Positions 36,672 to 45,811 of a DNA stretch of 64,000 nucleotides are shown piece after piece. The position numbers and the translations under genes are program-made. Below the pieces are notes generated by a model that was not told the DNA's origin, made no database searches, and was given only the letters and a program-made list of their open reading frames with translations. Source of the DNA: Pseudomonas sp. ACM7 (GTDB taxonomy: Bacteria; Pseudomonadota; Gammaproteobacteria; Pseudomonadales; Pseudomonadaceae); assembly GCF_004136015.1 (NCBI RefSeq), contig NZ_CP024866.1, forward strand, positions 450,327 through 514,326, given 5' to 3'. Position 1 is the stretch's first letter. Each line of letters begins with the position of its first letter.

Positions 36672-37799
36672 GTGGCCGTTCGACCGCCAAACCGTTCGCG
36701 ACTCACACCACGCTGGCCCACGCTACGCCGCTTGTTCGGCAAGTCATCGGAGGCATCCGCCGGTCACACCGCGACCAGTCGAGTCATCCACGACTACTTC
36801 CACCGCAAGGCCCACACCCAGGGTTACACCCTCAGCCATAGCCAACTGCGCGTCATCGACTGCATGGCGCAACACGCCGCAGCGCTGCCGGGCACCTCGG
36901 CAAAAACGCTTCCCGGCCTTTACCTGCACGGCGCCGTGGGTCGCGGCAAGAGCTGGCTGCTCGACGGGTTTTTCCAGGCCATTCCCATCGCGGAAAAACA
37001 GCGCCTGCATTTTCATGAGTTTTTTGCGCAACTACACCAAGGAATGTTCACTCATCGCGATCACCCCGATGCGCTGGAAACCACCCTTGATGAACAGCTG
37101 CGCGATTGCCGGGTGCTGTGTTTCGACGAGTTTCACGTCCATGATATCGGCGACGCGATGCTCATCACCCGGCTGTTCAAGGCACTGTTCCGCCGAGGCA
37201 TCCTGCTGCTGGTCACTTCTAACTACACACCGGAAGGACTGCTGCCCAACCCGCTGTACCACGCGCGCTTCAAACCGGTGATCGACCTGATCAACGAACG
37301 CATGCAGGTCATGGAGGTCGGCGGCCCCCACGACTACCGCAGTCAGGTCAGAACCCATGCCCAGCAGCTGTTTACCCAGGGACAGTACGTCTGGCCCGCT
37401 ACCGCAACGCAGCGTCAATCGCTGAACCTGCCCGAACGCGACGCGCCGGCCATTCAACTGCCCGTCGGGACACGCAACCTTCAGGCCCGACACTGCGAAG
37501 GGCGAACCATCGGTTTCACTTTCGGCGATCTGTGCGACCAACCCACCGCGGTCATGGATTACCTGGAGCTGTGCCGCCGTTTCGATCACTGGTTCATCGA
37601 TGAACTGCCCAACCTCGCCGATTGTTCCATCGCCGCCCAGCAGCGCTTCATCAATCTGGTCGACGTCCTGTACGACCAGGACAAGCACCTGATTTTGCTC
37701 GGGCAGCAGTCTTTGCGCGAAAGCCTGGGCGGCGATGCCATCGATCTGGCGCGCACGCGCAGCCGGTTGGGGCAGTTGGTGGAAGTCAGGGAGCCGTAG
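36672..37799 (+). CDS. AFG1/ZapE-like P-loop ATPase
   Basis: A 375-residue ATPase of the AFG1/ZapE family. Walker A is GAVGRGKSW (about 86-94), Walker B CFDEFHVHD (about 148-156), with the arginine-finger region SNYTPEGL. E. coli ZapE associates with the Z ring under stress. The GTG start at 36672 is used because no ATG lies before conserved sequence, and GGGGTG precedes it. Pseudomonads usually have another zapE near rpsI/rplM, so this is probably a second copy. There is no operon partner; it stands between two inverted repeats. Confidence 0.85.
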   Translation: MAVRPPNRSRLTPRWPTLRRLFGKSSEASAGHTATSRVIHDYFHRKAHTQGYTLSHSQLRVIDCMAQHAAALPGTSAKTLPGLYLHGAVGRGKSWLLDGFFQAIPIAEKQRLHFHEFFAQLHQGMFTHRDHPDALETTLDEQLRDCRVLCFDEFHVHDIGDAMLITRLFKALFRRGILLLVTSNYTPEGLLPNPLYHARFKPVIDLINERMQVMEVGGPHDYRSQVRTHAQQLFTQGQYVWPATATQRQSLNLPERDAPAIQLPVGTRNLQARHCEGRTIGFTFGDLCDQPTAVMDYLELCRRFDHWFIDELPNLADCSIAAQQRFINLVDVLYDQDKHLILLGQQSLRESLGGDAIDLARTRSRLGQLVEVREP

Positions 37800-37807
37800 G
37801 TTTTGTG

Positions 37808-37921
37808 GCGTCTGTCAGACCGCTATCGCGAGCAAGCTCGCTCCCACATTAGATCGCGTCCGTCCAGACAACTCGGTCAACTGTGGGAGCGAGCTTGCTC
37901 GCGATAGCGGTCTGACAGACA
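37808..37921. repeat. REPIN (family 1, GCGAGC variant)
   Basis: Arms of about 40 bp carry GTCTGTCAGACCGCTATCGC then GAGCAAGCTCGCTCCCACA, and the exact inverse at 37881-37921. The GAGCTTGCTC variant with long complementary arms lies between the ATPase and LRR-kinase genes. Confidence 0.93.
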
Positions 37922-37995
37922 CCACACCTTTGCCAGTATCATGTCGCCCATTTCCAGGCCCCGTGCCTTCCCTTTGATCAATAGTGAATCTGTTC

Positions 37996-39309
37996 ATGGA
38001 TACCCTTGCCCAACTGCGCACCGGCCAACTGTCGGGCGTTACCCGCCTGGACCTCACCGGCGGCCTGACGGAGTTTCCGCGAGAAATCTTCGACCTGGCG
38101 GACTCGCTGGAAGTCCTCAACCTCAGCGGCAATGCCTTGAGCAGCCTGCCGGACGACTTGCACCGCCTGACCCGTTTGCGCGTGTTGTTCTGCTCGGACA
38201 ATCTATTCACCGAACTGCCCGACTGCCTGGGCCAATGTGCCGCACTGACGATGGTCGGCTTCAAGGCCAACCGCATGGAGCGCGTGCCAGGCGCGGCCCT
38301 GCCACCGTTGCTTCGCTGGCTGATCCTGACCGATAACTGCATCACTGAACTGCCGGCCGAGCTGGGTGAACGCCCGCACCTGCAAAAACTCATGCTTGCT
38401 GGCAACCGCTTGCAACGTTTGCCGGAGAGCTTGCGTCATTGCCATCGACTCGAACTGATCCGTATCGCCGCCAACCAGTTGAGCGAATTACCCGAGTGGC
38501 TGCTGTCCCTGCCGAGCCTGACCTGGCTGGCGTACGCCGGTAACCCGCTGGAGACCGAAGCCGATGCGGCCGCCCTCGAAGCCACGCCTCGCATTCCCTG
38601 GTCTGAACTGCGTCTGGAGCAGCAACTGGGCGAAGGCGCCTCAGGAGTGATTCATCGGGCTATCTGGGATCGACCGGGCCAACCGGCCACTCAGGTCGCG
38701 GTCAAACTCTACAAAGGCGAAATGACCAGCGATGGCTCGCCGTTGCACGAGATGAACGCCTGCATCACCGCAGGTTGTCACTCCAACCTGATCCGGGTTG
38801 AAGGGCGAGTCGTCGGGCATCCAGAAGCCCAGGCCGGGCTGGTGATGCAACTGATCGATCCGAGCTATCGCAATCTGGCCGGGCTGCCGAGCCTCGCATC
38901 ATGTACCCGCGACGTTTACGCCAATGACACCCGGTTCAGCGCGGGTGTGGCATTGCGCATCGCTTGTGGCATCGCCTCGGCAGCCGAGCATTTGCACCAA
39001 CATGGCATCACCCACGGCGACCTCTACGGCCACAACATTCTGTGGAACGAGTACGGTGATTGCCTGCTGGGGGATTTCGGCGCGGCGTCGTTCCATGCCA
39101 CCTCGGACAGCCTTGAAAGCCGTGCGCTGCAACGGATCGAAGTGCGGGCGTTTGGTATTTTGCTGGGGGAATTGTTGGAGCGGATCGACTCGGGGTTGAG
39201 CGATGAGGGTCGGGGGCTGCTGGAGGCATTACAGCAGCGCTGCTGTCAGCCGCAGGTGCTGGCGCGACCGGGGTTCGGCGAGATAACTCAGGAGTTGAAT
39301 GGCTGGTGA
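37996..39309 (+). CDS. Leucine-rich-repeat protein kinase
   Basis: A 437-residue fusion. Residues about 15-195 form seven or so leucine-rich repeats (LEVLNLSGNALSSLPDDL, LRVLFCSDNLFTELPDCL, LQKLMLAGNRLQRLPESL). Residues about 205-430 form a eukaryotic-type kinase domain with Gly loop LGEGASGVIHRA, the Lys in QVAVKLYKGE, catalytic loop HGDLYGHN and LGDFGAA in place of DFG. Catalytic residues are all present, so it is probably active. There is no membrane helix or signal peptide. Such fusions are rare in bacteria outside pseudomonads and plant/animal pathogens; target unknown. Start could also be GTG 37984. No phosphatase gene is nearby. Confidence 0.88.
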   Translation: MDTLAQLRTGQLSGVTRLDLTGGLTEFPREIFDLADSLEVLNLSGNALSSLPDDLHRLTRLRVLFCSDNLFTELPDCLGQCAALTMVGFKANRMERVPGAALPPLLRWLILTDNCITELPAELGERPHLQKLMLAGNRLQRLPESLRHCHRLELIRIAANQLSELPEWLLSLPSLTWLAYAGNPLETEADAAALEATPRIPWSELRLEQQLGEGASGVIHRAIWDRPGQPATQVAVKLYKGEMTSDGSPLHEMNACITAGCHSNLIRVEGRVVGHPEAQAGLVMQLIDPSYRNLAGLPSLASCTRDVYANDTRFSAGVALRIACGIASAAEHLHQHGITHGDLYGHNILWNEYGDCLLGDFGAASFHATSDSLESRALQRIEVRAFGILLGELLERIDSGLSDEGRGLLEALQQRCCQPQVLARPGFGEITQELNGW

Positions 39310-39333
39310 CCGCTTCGCGGTCAATCGTCGGAT

Positions 39334-39432
39334 CGCCGCCCGGAGCCAGCTCGCTCCCACAGGGGTTCTGTATTGGTGACAAATCATGTGTACGACACAA
39401 AACCAATGTGGGAGCGAGCTTGCTCGCGATGA
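39334..39432. repeat. REPIN (family 1, GCGAGC variant)
   Basis: CGGAGCCAGCTCGCTCCCAC (39341-39360) and GTGGGAGCGAGCTTGCTCGC (39408-39427) are inverted between convergent LRR-kinase and YebC-family genes. Confidence 0.88.
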
Positions 39433-39453
39433 CGGTGTCACTGGCGAAAAATA

Positions 39454-40161
39454 TTAACCCGCCAACCCTACAAACATGTCCTGCACGTCATCGTGGTTAT
39501 CGAGGCCTTCGAGGAAGGCTTCGACTTCAGCCATCTGCTCATCGCTCAGACCGCTGACCGGATTTTTCGGCTGATAACCCAGCTTGGCCGACAACACGGT
39601 GAAACCTTGCTCGGGCAGGGCTTTCTGCACGGCGTCCAGGTCCGCAGGCTCGGTCAGAAACAGGGTCGTGCCCTCTTCTTCACCCGGCTCGAAATCCTGG
39701 GCGCCGGCTTCGATGGCGGCCATTTCCGGATCGGCGTCAGGGCTGTCCGGGGACGCCTCGATCATGCCCACATGGTTGAAGTCCCACGCGACCGAACCGG
39801 AAGCGCCCAATTGGCCCTTGCGGAACGCGACGCGGATTTCCGCCACGGTGCGGTTGATGTTGTCGGTCACGCATTCGACGATCAACGGAACCTGGTGCGG
39901 AGCGAAACCCTCGTAAGTCACGCGATGGTACTGAACGGTCTCACCCAGCAGGCCCGCGCCTTTCTTGATGGCGCGATCCAGAGTTTCCTTGGGCATCGAG
40001 GCTTTCTTTGCCTGTTCAACCACCAGACGCAGGTGTGCGTTGGTAGCGACATCGGTACCGTTGCGGGCAGCGATGGTGATTTCTTTTACCAGTTTGCCGA
40101 AGATCTTGCCCTTGGCGTTAGATGCCGCTTCTTTGTGTTTAACCTTCCACTGTGCGCCCAT
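39454..40161 (-). CDS. YebC/PmpR-family regulator (YeeN-type)
   Basis: A 235-residue protein of the YebC/TACO1 family. It starts [35 protein letters not shown], with the family segments [15 protein letters not shown] and [11 protein letters not shown]. Members act as DNA-binding regulators or relieve ribosome stalling at proline stretches. The N terminus MGAQWK (rather than MAGHSK) and isolation from ruvC point to the YeeN-like second paralog. It is convergent with the LRR-kinase gene. Confidence 0.93.
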   Translation of the reverse strand: MGAQWKVKHKEAASNAKGKIFGKLVKEITIAARNGTDVATNAHLRLVVEQAKKASMPKETLDRAIKKGAGLLGETVQYHRVTYEGFAPHQVPLIVECVTDNINRTVAEIRVAFRKGQLGASGSVAWDFNHVGMIEASPDSPDADPEMAAIEAGAQDFEPGEEEGTTLFLTEPADLDAVQKALPEQGFTVLSAKLGYQPKNPVSGLSDEQMAEVEAFLEGLDNHDDVQDMFVGLAG

Positions 40162-40375
40162 TACTCACTCTCTTGATCTGTGGCGCCGAGACATCTATTG
40201 GCCGACGCATGGCGCAAGTTTATACGCCCTAAAGTTGGCAATCGACCAAAAAATCCACCCTGTTCACCCGCATGACGAATCGACATCTCCACCGGCAGTT
40301 GTAGGGGGATTCTGAAACTTCGATTTGCGGTGACCATAAAGGGCTGTGGTTTCGTACCCTCTGCGCCCGAATTCC

Positions 40376-41818
40376 ATGGCAGAAGCGCGTTCGATGCACA
40401 ACGACAAGGAAAGTCCCTTCACCCTGACACTTCTCGACGGCGATTTGAGTTTGCAGGTGTTGCAGTTCAGTGGCCGAGAAGCCCTCAACCAGCCCTATCG
40501 ATTCGACATCGAAGTCATCGGCCTCGCACCGGCCATGAACCTCGACCGATTGCTGCAACAACCGGTGTTCCTCAGCCTGATGGAGGGCCAGGGTATTCAT
40601 GGCGTTCTTCACAGTGCCAGTCGCGAGCATCGCGGCCCCCACCGGATCGGCTACAAACTGGTGCTGGTGCCCTACCTTCAATGGCTCGACCGACAGCGTT
40701 CACGCCGCGTCTTTCATCACCTCAGCGTACCGATGATCCTGCGCCAACTGCTGAAGGAACATGATGTGCCCGAGGGGAGCTATCGCTTCGAATTATCCAA
40801 CGGACACTATCCCGTCCGGCCTTTTTGCATTCAGTACGAGGAGAGCGATCTGGCATTGCTGCAACGGCTGTGCGAAGAAGAAGGCATTCACTATCACTTC
40901 GAACATCAGCGCGACGGGCATGTGCTGGTCCTGGCGGATGACAGCCTGAGTTTCCCCCAAGAACCAGTCCTTACACCTTTCCAGGGCAACGCGCCCGAAG
41001 ACAGTGACGCGCCCGTGATCAGTGAGTTGTTCCAGCGCCATGACTCGCCGCCCTTTCCCTCACGACTGGAGGCCAGGAACCGTGGCTCGCAAAAACCCAA
41101 CGAGGGCGCGGCCAACCACGCTTTCAGCAAACCATTGCCGGTGATGGTCCGGCCCGCGGCCGAGCACATCCATCACGATCAGCTGAGCCGACGACAACTG
41201 GAACGTCTGCGTTGCCAGCATCTGCAGATCCACGGTCAAAGCAACCAGAGCGCACTGCGCAGCGCACGGATAGTGCAAGTGTCAGAACATCCACTGCCCA
41301 ATTTCAACGATCAATGGCTGCTCACCGAAATCCGACATCAGGGGCAACAACCTTCGATTCTGGCCGCCGACAAACCCGATACGGTTCGCCATTATCGCAA
41401 TCAGTTCACCGCCATTCCCTGGTCAACGGTATTCAGGCCCGCGCTCAAACAGACCAGGCCGAGCATCCCGGGCTATCAGCCCGCCCAGGTGCAGGGCCCT
41501 GCCGGGCATCCGGCGGCGCTGGATGATCGAGGTCGAATACAGGTCAGGCTGTGGCCAACAGCGCAAGCGAATCCGCTTGAATCTGCCGGTCTCTGGCTAC
41601 CGGTCGCCCTTGCTGCGCCGGACGGTCGGATTGCCCCGTCCAGCCTGCCAACGGCCGGCAGCGACGTCCTCATCAGTTTTCTCGACAGTGACCCGGACCG
41701 GCCGGTGCTGTGCGTCGGCATGGGCCATCACCCGCGCACTCGGCCTGTTCCCGAGCCACGCCGCGATAGCCACTTGCTGCTCGATTGGCTGGTCAATCGC
41801 TCGGACCTCACACCCTGA
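40376..41818 (+). CDS. Short VgrG-like type VI secretion spike protein, isolated
   Basis: A 480-residue VgrG homolog. The gp27-like hub occupies about 10-360 (REALNQPYRFDIEVIGLAP, LSVPMILRQLLKEHDVPEGSYRFEL, ESDLALLQRLCEEEGIHYHFEH). The gp5-like OB fold is at about 375-460 (DDRGRIQVRLWP, VLISFLDSDPDRPVLCVGMGHHP). The C terminus stops soon after the OB fold, so the trimeric beta-helix needle of full VgrG (usually 600 or more residues) is lacking. No effector, adaptor, Hcp or PAAR gene adjoins; the next gene is convergent 3 bp away. Start is uncertain (ATG 40376 or 40394). Confidence 0.85.
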   Translation: MAEARSMHNDKESPFTLTLLDGDLSLQVLQFSGREALNQPYRFDIEVIGLAPAMNLDRLLQQPVFLSLMEGQGIHGVLHSASREHRGPHRIGYKLVLVPYLQWLDRQRSRRVFHHLSVPMILRQLLKEHDVPEGSYRFELSNGHYPVRPFCIQYEESDLALLQRLCEEEGIHYHFEHQRDGHVLVLADDSLSFPQEPVLTPFQGNAPEDSDAPVISELFQRHDSPPFPSRLEARNRGSQKPNEGAANHAFSKPLPVMVRPAAEHIHHDQLSRRQLERLRCQHLQIHGQSNQSALRSARIVQVSEHPLPNFNDQWLLTEIRHQGQQPSILAADKPDTVRHYRNQFTAIPWSTVFRPALKQTRPSIPGYQPAQVQGPAGHPAALDDRGRIQVRLWPTAQANPLESAGLWLPVALAAPDGRIAPSSLPTAGSDVLISFLDSDPDRPVLCVGMGHHPRTRPVPEPRRDSHLLLDWLVNRSDLTP

Positions 41819-41821
41819 CTC

Positions 41822-43213
41822 TCAACCCTTGTCGGCCTTGCCGGCCGCCGCCGCGAACTTCGCCAGACGCACATCCAGATGCCGTGGCCGGTGCCCGTGA
41901 TCCTCGGCGCGCTCCTTGCGACGGATGGCGTTGCGCACCATCAGGGAGCCGAGGTAACGAATCGGTTCCGGCGGAAACAAGCCCAGCGGGCCGTTGACCA
42001 GAGGCGAACGGGTCCAGGCGTTGTCCAGCCCCTGGACCATCGAGGCGAGAATCTGCCCGCCCATGTGACACGGGCCAACCCCACTGCCGGAGTATCCGAA
42101 ACCATAAAACACGTTGCCACTGGCGCTCATCTGACCGAAGAACGGCAAACCGGTGACCGAGCGATCAGACGGACCGTTCCATGTCGCCTCGACCTTGACC
42201 TCGGCAAACGCCGGAAAGAACTCGCTCAGGCTGTGCTGCAACAAACCGGCATAGGGCGATGGCTGATCGAACACCGGCAACATTCGCCCACCGTAAGCAA
42301 AGGTGTTGCCGCCCTTGCCGAGCATGATTCGGCCGTCCGGGGTGTTGTGGTAGTAGTGCACGAAAATCCGCGAATCGAGCACGGTGACGCCGCTGGTCAA
42401 ACCGATCTCATTAAGCAGATCGGGTCGCGGTTCAGTGATCAGCATGTCGCTGGAAACGATCGCTATACTGCGCTCGAACTGTGGAAACGCCCGGGCCATC
42501 CAGGCGTTCATCGCCAGCACCACGCGATCCGCGCGAACGGTGCCATTCGGGGTTTGTATCCCCGCAGGCTTGCCCTCCTGCAACCCGGTCATGGCGGTGT
42601 GCTCGTGAATCCTCACCCCGAGTTGCAAGGCGACCCGGCGCAAGCCGCGCACCAGTTTGCCCGGTTGCACACTTGCCGCCGCCGGGGAAAACCAGCCTTC
42701 CAGATGTTTGCTGGAACCGGCCATGCGTTGCACATCGGCCACCGGCCGTTGGGTGAAAGAGTTGATGCCATTGCGCTCCAACGCCGCGATCACGGCGTCG
42801 GTCGAGCCGCATTGGGCGCGGTTGGTGGCGGTGTACAGCGTACCGTCGAGGCGGTAATCGGCGTCCACCGCGTACTGCTCGCAAAAGGCGCCGATGGCAT
42901 GGATGCTGCGCTCCGATTCCTTGACCAGTCGCACGGCTTCTTCGACGCCGAAGAGCCGCTCAAGGGTGAAGTACTTGGCCGACCACGACAGTGCACAACC
43001 ACCGTTGCGACCACTGGCGCCGGCGCCGCAGATATCGGCCTCGATCAGCAGCACATCCAGTTCGGGGTTCTGTTCCTTGAGCATGATCGCGGTCCACAAC
43101 CCGGTGTAGCCGCCGCCGACGATGCAGACGTCGGCGCGGGTGTCGCCCGCCAAGGATTCGCATGGCGCGCAGGACTCGGCCGCCAGCGCCTGTTCCAGCC
43201 AAAAAGGTCTCAT
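41822..43213 (-). CDS. DAO-type FAD-dependent amine oxidoreductase linked to 2-aminoethylphosphonate genes
   Basis: A 463-residue FAD protein of the glycine/D-amino-acid oxidase fold, closest in style to gamma-glutamylputrescine oxidase (FAD motif VCIVGGGYTGLWTAIMLKE, GAGASGRNGG, and GYSGSGVGPCHMGGQ at the end). It lies 10 bp downstream of an organophosphate-type transporter gene and next to phnWX. Flavin oxidases recurrent in phosphonate clusters (called PbfC/PbfD in recent work) oxidise N-alkylated 2-aminoethylphosphonates, which gives the best guess for its substrate; that link is contextual. Its C terminus meets the vgrG-like gene. Confidence 0.88.
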   Translation of the reverse strand: MRPFWLEQALAAESCAPCESLAGDTRADVCIVGGGYTGLWTAIMLKEQNPELDVLLIEADICGAGASGRNGGCALSWSAKYFTLERLFGVEEAVRLVKESERSIHAIGAFCEQYAVDADYRLDGTLYTATNRAQCGSTDAVIAALERNGINSFTQRPVADVQRMAGSSKHLEGWFSPAAASVQPGKLVRGLRRVALQLGVRIHEHTAMTGLQEGKPAGIQTPNGTVRADRVVLAMNAWMARAFPQFERSIAIVSSDMLITEPRPDLLNEIGLTSGVTVLDSRIFVHYYHNTPDGRIMLGKGGNTFAYGGRMLPVFDQPSPYAGLLQHSLSEFFPAFAEVKVEATWNGPSDRSVTGLPFFGQMSASGNVFYGFGYSGSGVGPCHMGGQILASMVQGLDNAWTRSPLVNGPLGLFPPEPIRYLGSLMVRNAIRRKERAEDHGHRPRHLDVRLAKFAAAAGKADKG

Positions 43214-43223
43214 GGGTCAATCC

Positions 43224-44549
43224 TTAAGTACGCAGAGGTTTTACGGTGATCGGTTGGTTAGGCACGAAAGCGCTTTCGGCACGCAGGCCAGCCGGGCGGC
43301 TGTTCCAGTGCGGGATCAGCACCAGGGCCGAGAACATCGCGCAGCCAGCGAAGACGATGAACACGGTGACCGAGTCGAAGTAGCCCGGCAGCAAGCCGCC
43401 GAGAATCGCCCCGACCGAGCCGCAACCGTTGACGAAACCGGCCGCTGTGGCGCCCGCCTTGGCGGTGCCGAAATCGATCGCGGCCGCGCCGCTGATCATC
43501 GAGTCCGGTCCATACAGGGTCAGGCCCATGACGAACAGCAGCGCCACCACCAGCATCACGCTGCCGGTATGCAGAGCACCCATGAACAACGCCAGGCTCA
43601 CGGTCAACGCCAACAGGCTGAGCACACACGCCGGCATGCGTCGGGCGCCGAACAGTTTGTCCGAAGCGAGCCCCAGCAGAATCGGCCCGAGTAACCCGGC
43701 CAGTTCAAACGCGGTCGGAATGATTGCCGCGCCGACCTTGCCCACCGAGGGCATCTGCTCGAAGACGATCACTGGTCCCCAGAGCAGAATCGCGTAGCGA
43801 GCCGGCTTCAGCAGAAAGTAGGCGAGGCCCAGAACCAGCACGGTGCGGTTGCGCAGAATTTCTTTTAACGGTTCCAGAATGCTGATCTTGCTTTGCAAGT
43901 CGGCCTCTTGCGCCGTCAGTTCCGGCTCTGGTTCCACCGCCGGCAAGCCAACGTCTTCGGGTTTGTTGCGCTGAAAAATAAAAAACAGCACGGCGACCAG
44001 CCCAACCACCGCCGCACTGGAAAAGAACGCCGCATGCCAGGTGCCGATCAGCGTATACGCCCACCAGCCAGCGAACGGCGACGCCACCAGCCCACCAAAG
44101 GCGTAGCAGGAACTCCACAACCCCAGCACCCGCCCGCGCTGTTCGGCGGGAAAGAAACTGCCGAGGTTCTTGCACAGCCCGGACCAGCCGGTGGACTGGG
44201 CAAACCCTTGAATCAACATGCAGGTAGCGAAGATTGGCAACGTCGCAAAACTGCCCATCACCAAGGCTGCCGCCGCTGAAATCAACAACCCGCCAAACAC
44301 TACGACCCTTGGGCCAAAGCGGTCGGCCAGGACGCCCCAGGTGAATTGCCCGATGGCGTAAGCCGTCAGGTAGATGGCGTCGAGGTTGGCCATGGCCATT
44401 TTGTCGAGCATGAAGGTGGGGTCTTCGGCGATCCCCAGTTTTGCCACGGAAAAAGCTTTGCGGGTGAAGTAGAAAGCGGCGTAAGCGAGCCAGGTGATCG
44501 CGAAGATCTGCACGCGCCAACGCTTGATAGTGCCGATGTGCTTGTTCAT
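43224..44549 (-). CDS. MFS transporter, organophosphate/phosphoglycerate (GlpT/UhpT-like) class
   Basis: A 441-residue 12-helix transporter. Motifs RWRVQIFAITWLAYAAFYFTRKAFSVAK near the N terminus, GVLADRFGPR after helix 2, and STGWSGLCKNLGSFFP resemble the organophosphate:phosphate antiporter family. Position with an amine oxidase and phnWX suggests import of 2-aminoethylphosphonate or an N-substituted form. ATG 44549 is chosen rather than the longer frame starting at 44624. It forms a two-gene unit with the oxidase. Confidence 0.9.
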   Translation of the reverse strand: MNKHIGTIKRWRVQIFAITWLAYAAFYFTRKAFSVAKLGIAEDPTFMLDKMAMANLDAIYLTAYAIGQFTWGVLADRFGPRVVVFGGLLISAAAALVMGSFATLPIFATCMLIQGFAQSTGWSGLCKNLGSFFPAEQRGRVLGLWSSCYAFGGLVASPFAGWWAYTLIGTWHAAFFSSAAVVGLVAVLFFIFQRNKPEDVGLPAVEPEPELTAQEADLQSKISILEPLKEILRNRTVLVLGLAYFLLKPARYAILLWGPVIVFEQMPSVGKVGAAIIPTAFELAGLLGPILLGLASDKLFGARRMPACVLSLLALTVSLALFMGALHTGSVMLVVALLFVMGLTLYGPDSMISGAAAIDFGTAKAGATAAGFVNGCGSVGAILGGLLPGYFDSVTVFIVFAGCAMFSALVLIPHWNSRPAGLRAESAFVPNQPITVKPLRT

Positions 44550-44817
44550 GGTGGTTCTGACCTCAGGGTGTGAGTGTGCCGGCAGAAATTGAGAAATCAC
44601 GCCTGTTTTTTTATTGTTGAGCACTTCGATATCGCAGCGTCCCTGAGGCGATATCGGTCAGATGAGTCCTGCTGTTGCACGCACAGGCTCATGGCCGCCG
44701 ACGCTGTTCGACTGACCAGTCACCGGGGCTGAGGTGGATAAAAACAATTACTGATTAATAAGTGAAATCGATTTATCGTATTTCCAATATAAGCTCAGCT
44801 TGTTACTGGAGGTTTCG
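44550..44817. promoter_or_regulatory. Divergent region between transporter and LysR genes
   Basis: CGATATCG occurs twice (44627-44634 and 44649-44656), making a 22-bp-spaced palindromic pair whose extended arms GATATCGC and GCGATATC are inverted. It could be a regulator site or a hairpin. AT-rich DNA before the LysR start (44750-44800) contains TTATCG and TATAAG boxes. No gene is seen. Confidence 0.4.
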
Positions 44818-45690
44818 ATGTCGGTTTCCCACGCCCAGCTCAAAGCCTTCCACGCCGTGGCCGTGCACGGAAGCTTTACCAAAGCCGCCGAGCGGCTATT
44901 CCTCACCCAACCGGCGATTTCCGACCAAGTGCGCAAGCTCGAAGAGCGTTTCGGTGTGCTGCTGTTCCATCGCAATAAACGCTCGGTCCGGCTGACGGAT
45001 CTGGGCGAGCGTTTGCTGAGCATTACCCAGCGATTGTTCGTTATCGAGGCCGAGGCGCAGGAGCTCTTGCATGACTCCAGGGCCTTGCAGACCGGCAGCC
45101 TGATTCTCGCGGTGGATGCGCCAGTGCACGTGTTGCCGCAGATTGCTCGCTTCTGTGAGCGCTACCCCGGCATCAGCGTGAAGATCGAAACCGGCAACAC
45201 CGACGAATCGCTGTTTCGGCTGTTCAACTATCAGGCCGACCTGGCGTTGCTGGGCCGGGAGGTGAGTGACGAACGTCTGATCTCGTTGCCGCTGCGCAAC
45301 GACCCGATGGTGGCGTTCGTTTCGCGCAATCATCCATGGGCCGACCGGGAGTCGATTTGCCTCGCGGATCTGGATGACACGCCTTTGGTGCTGCGGGAAA
45401 TCGGCTCGGTGACGCGCCAGACGCTGGAAGAAGAAATGGCTCAGGCAGGCTTTCGCATTCGGCCGGCGATTCAGGTTGAAGGCCGGGAAGCGGCGCGTGA
45501 GGCGGTGGTCGTGGGGATTGGCGTTGGTGTTGTATCAGCCGCCGAGTTCGGTGCAGATTCGAGGGTTTGCGCGTTGCCGATTACCGACTGCAAACGACGA
45601 TTGACCGAGACTCTGGTGTGCTTGCGCGAGCAAAGTTCGCGGCGGGTGGTGGCGACGTTTCTGGAGATGGTTCGCGAGAGTTTGGTGTAA
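44818..45690 (+). CDS. LysR-family regulator, phosphonate cluster copy 1
   Basis: A 290-residue LysR protein. The helix-turn-helix is GSFTKAAERLFLTQPAISDQVRKLEERFG (about 20-48), and the effector domain about 90-290. It is divergent from the transporter/oxidase unit, its probable target. It is clearly similar in layout to the second LysR at 45812-46675 (same N-terminal pattern and REAVREAVV/SREAVTEAV segment). CTGGAGG precedes ATG 44818. Ligand probably a phosphonate, inferred from location. Confidence 0.92.
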   Translation: MSVSHAQLKAFHAVAVHGSFTKAAERLFLTQPAISDQVRKLEERFGVLLFHRNKRSVRLTDLGERLLSITQRLFVIEAEAQELLHDSRALQTGSLILAVDAPVHVLPQIARFCERYPGISVKIETGNTDESLFRLFNYQADLALLGREVSDERLISLPLRNDPMVAFVSRNHPWADRESICLADLDDTPLVLREIGSVTRQTLEEEMAQAGFRIRPAIQVEGREAAREAVVVGIGVGVVSAAEFGADSRVCALPITDCKRRLTETLVCLREQSSRRVVATFLEMVRESLV

Positions 45691-45703
45691 ACAGGTCCTC
45701 CCC

Positions 45704-45800
45704 CTTCGCGAGCAAGCCCGCTCCCACACTGGTTTTGCGTTGATCACATAATCTGTGGCCAACATAGATCCCCTGTGGGAGCGGGCTTGCTCGCGAAGGC
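45704..45800. repeat. REPIN (family 1)
   Basis: TTCGCGAGCAAGCCCGCTCC at the left and GTGGGAGCGGGCTTGCTCGC at the right lie between the two convergent LysR genes. Confidence 0.9.
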
Positions 45801-45811
45801 CGCGCCGCAGA

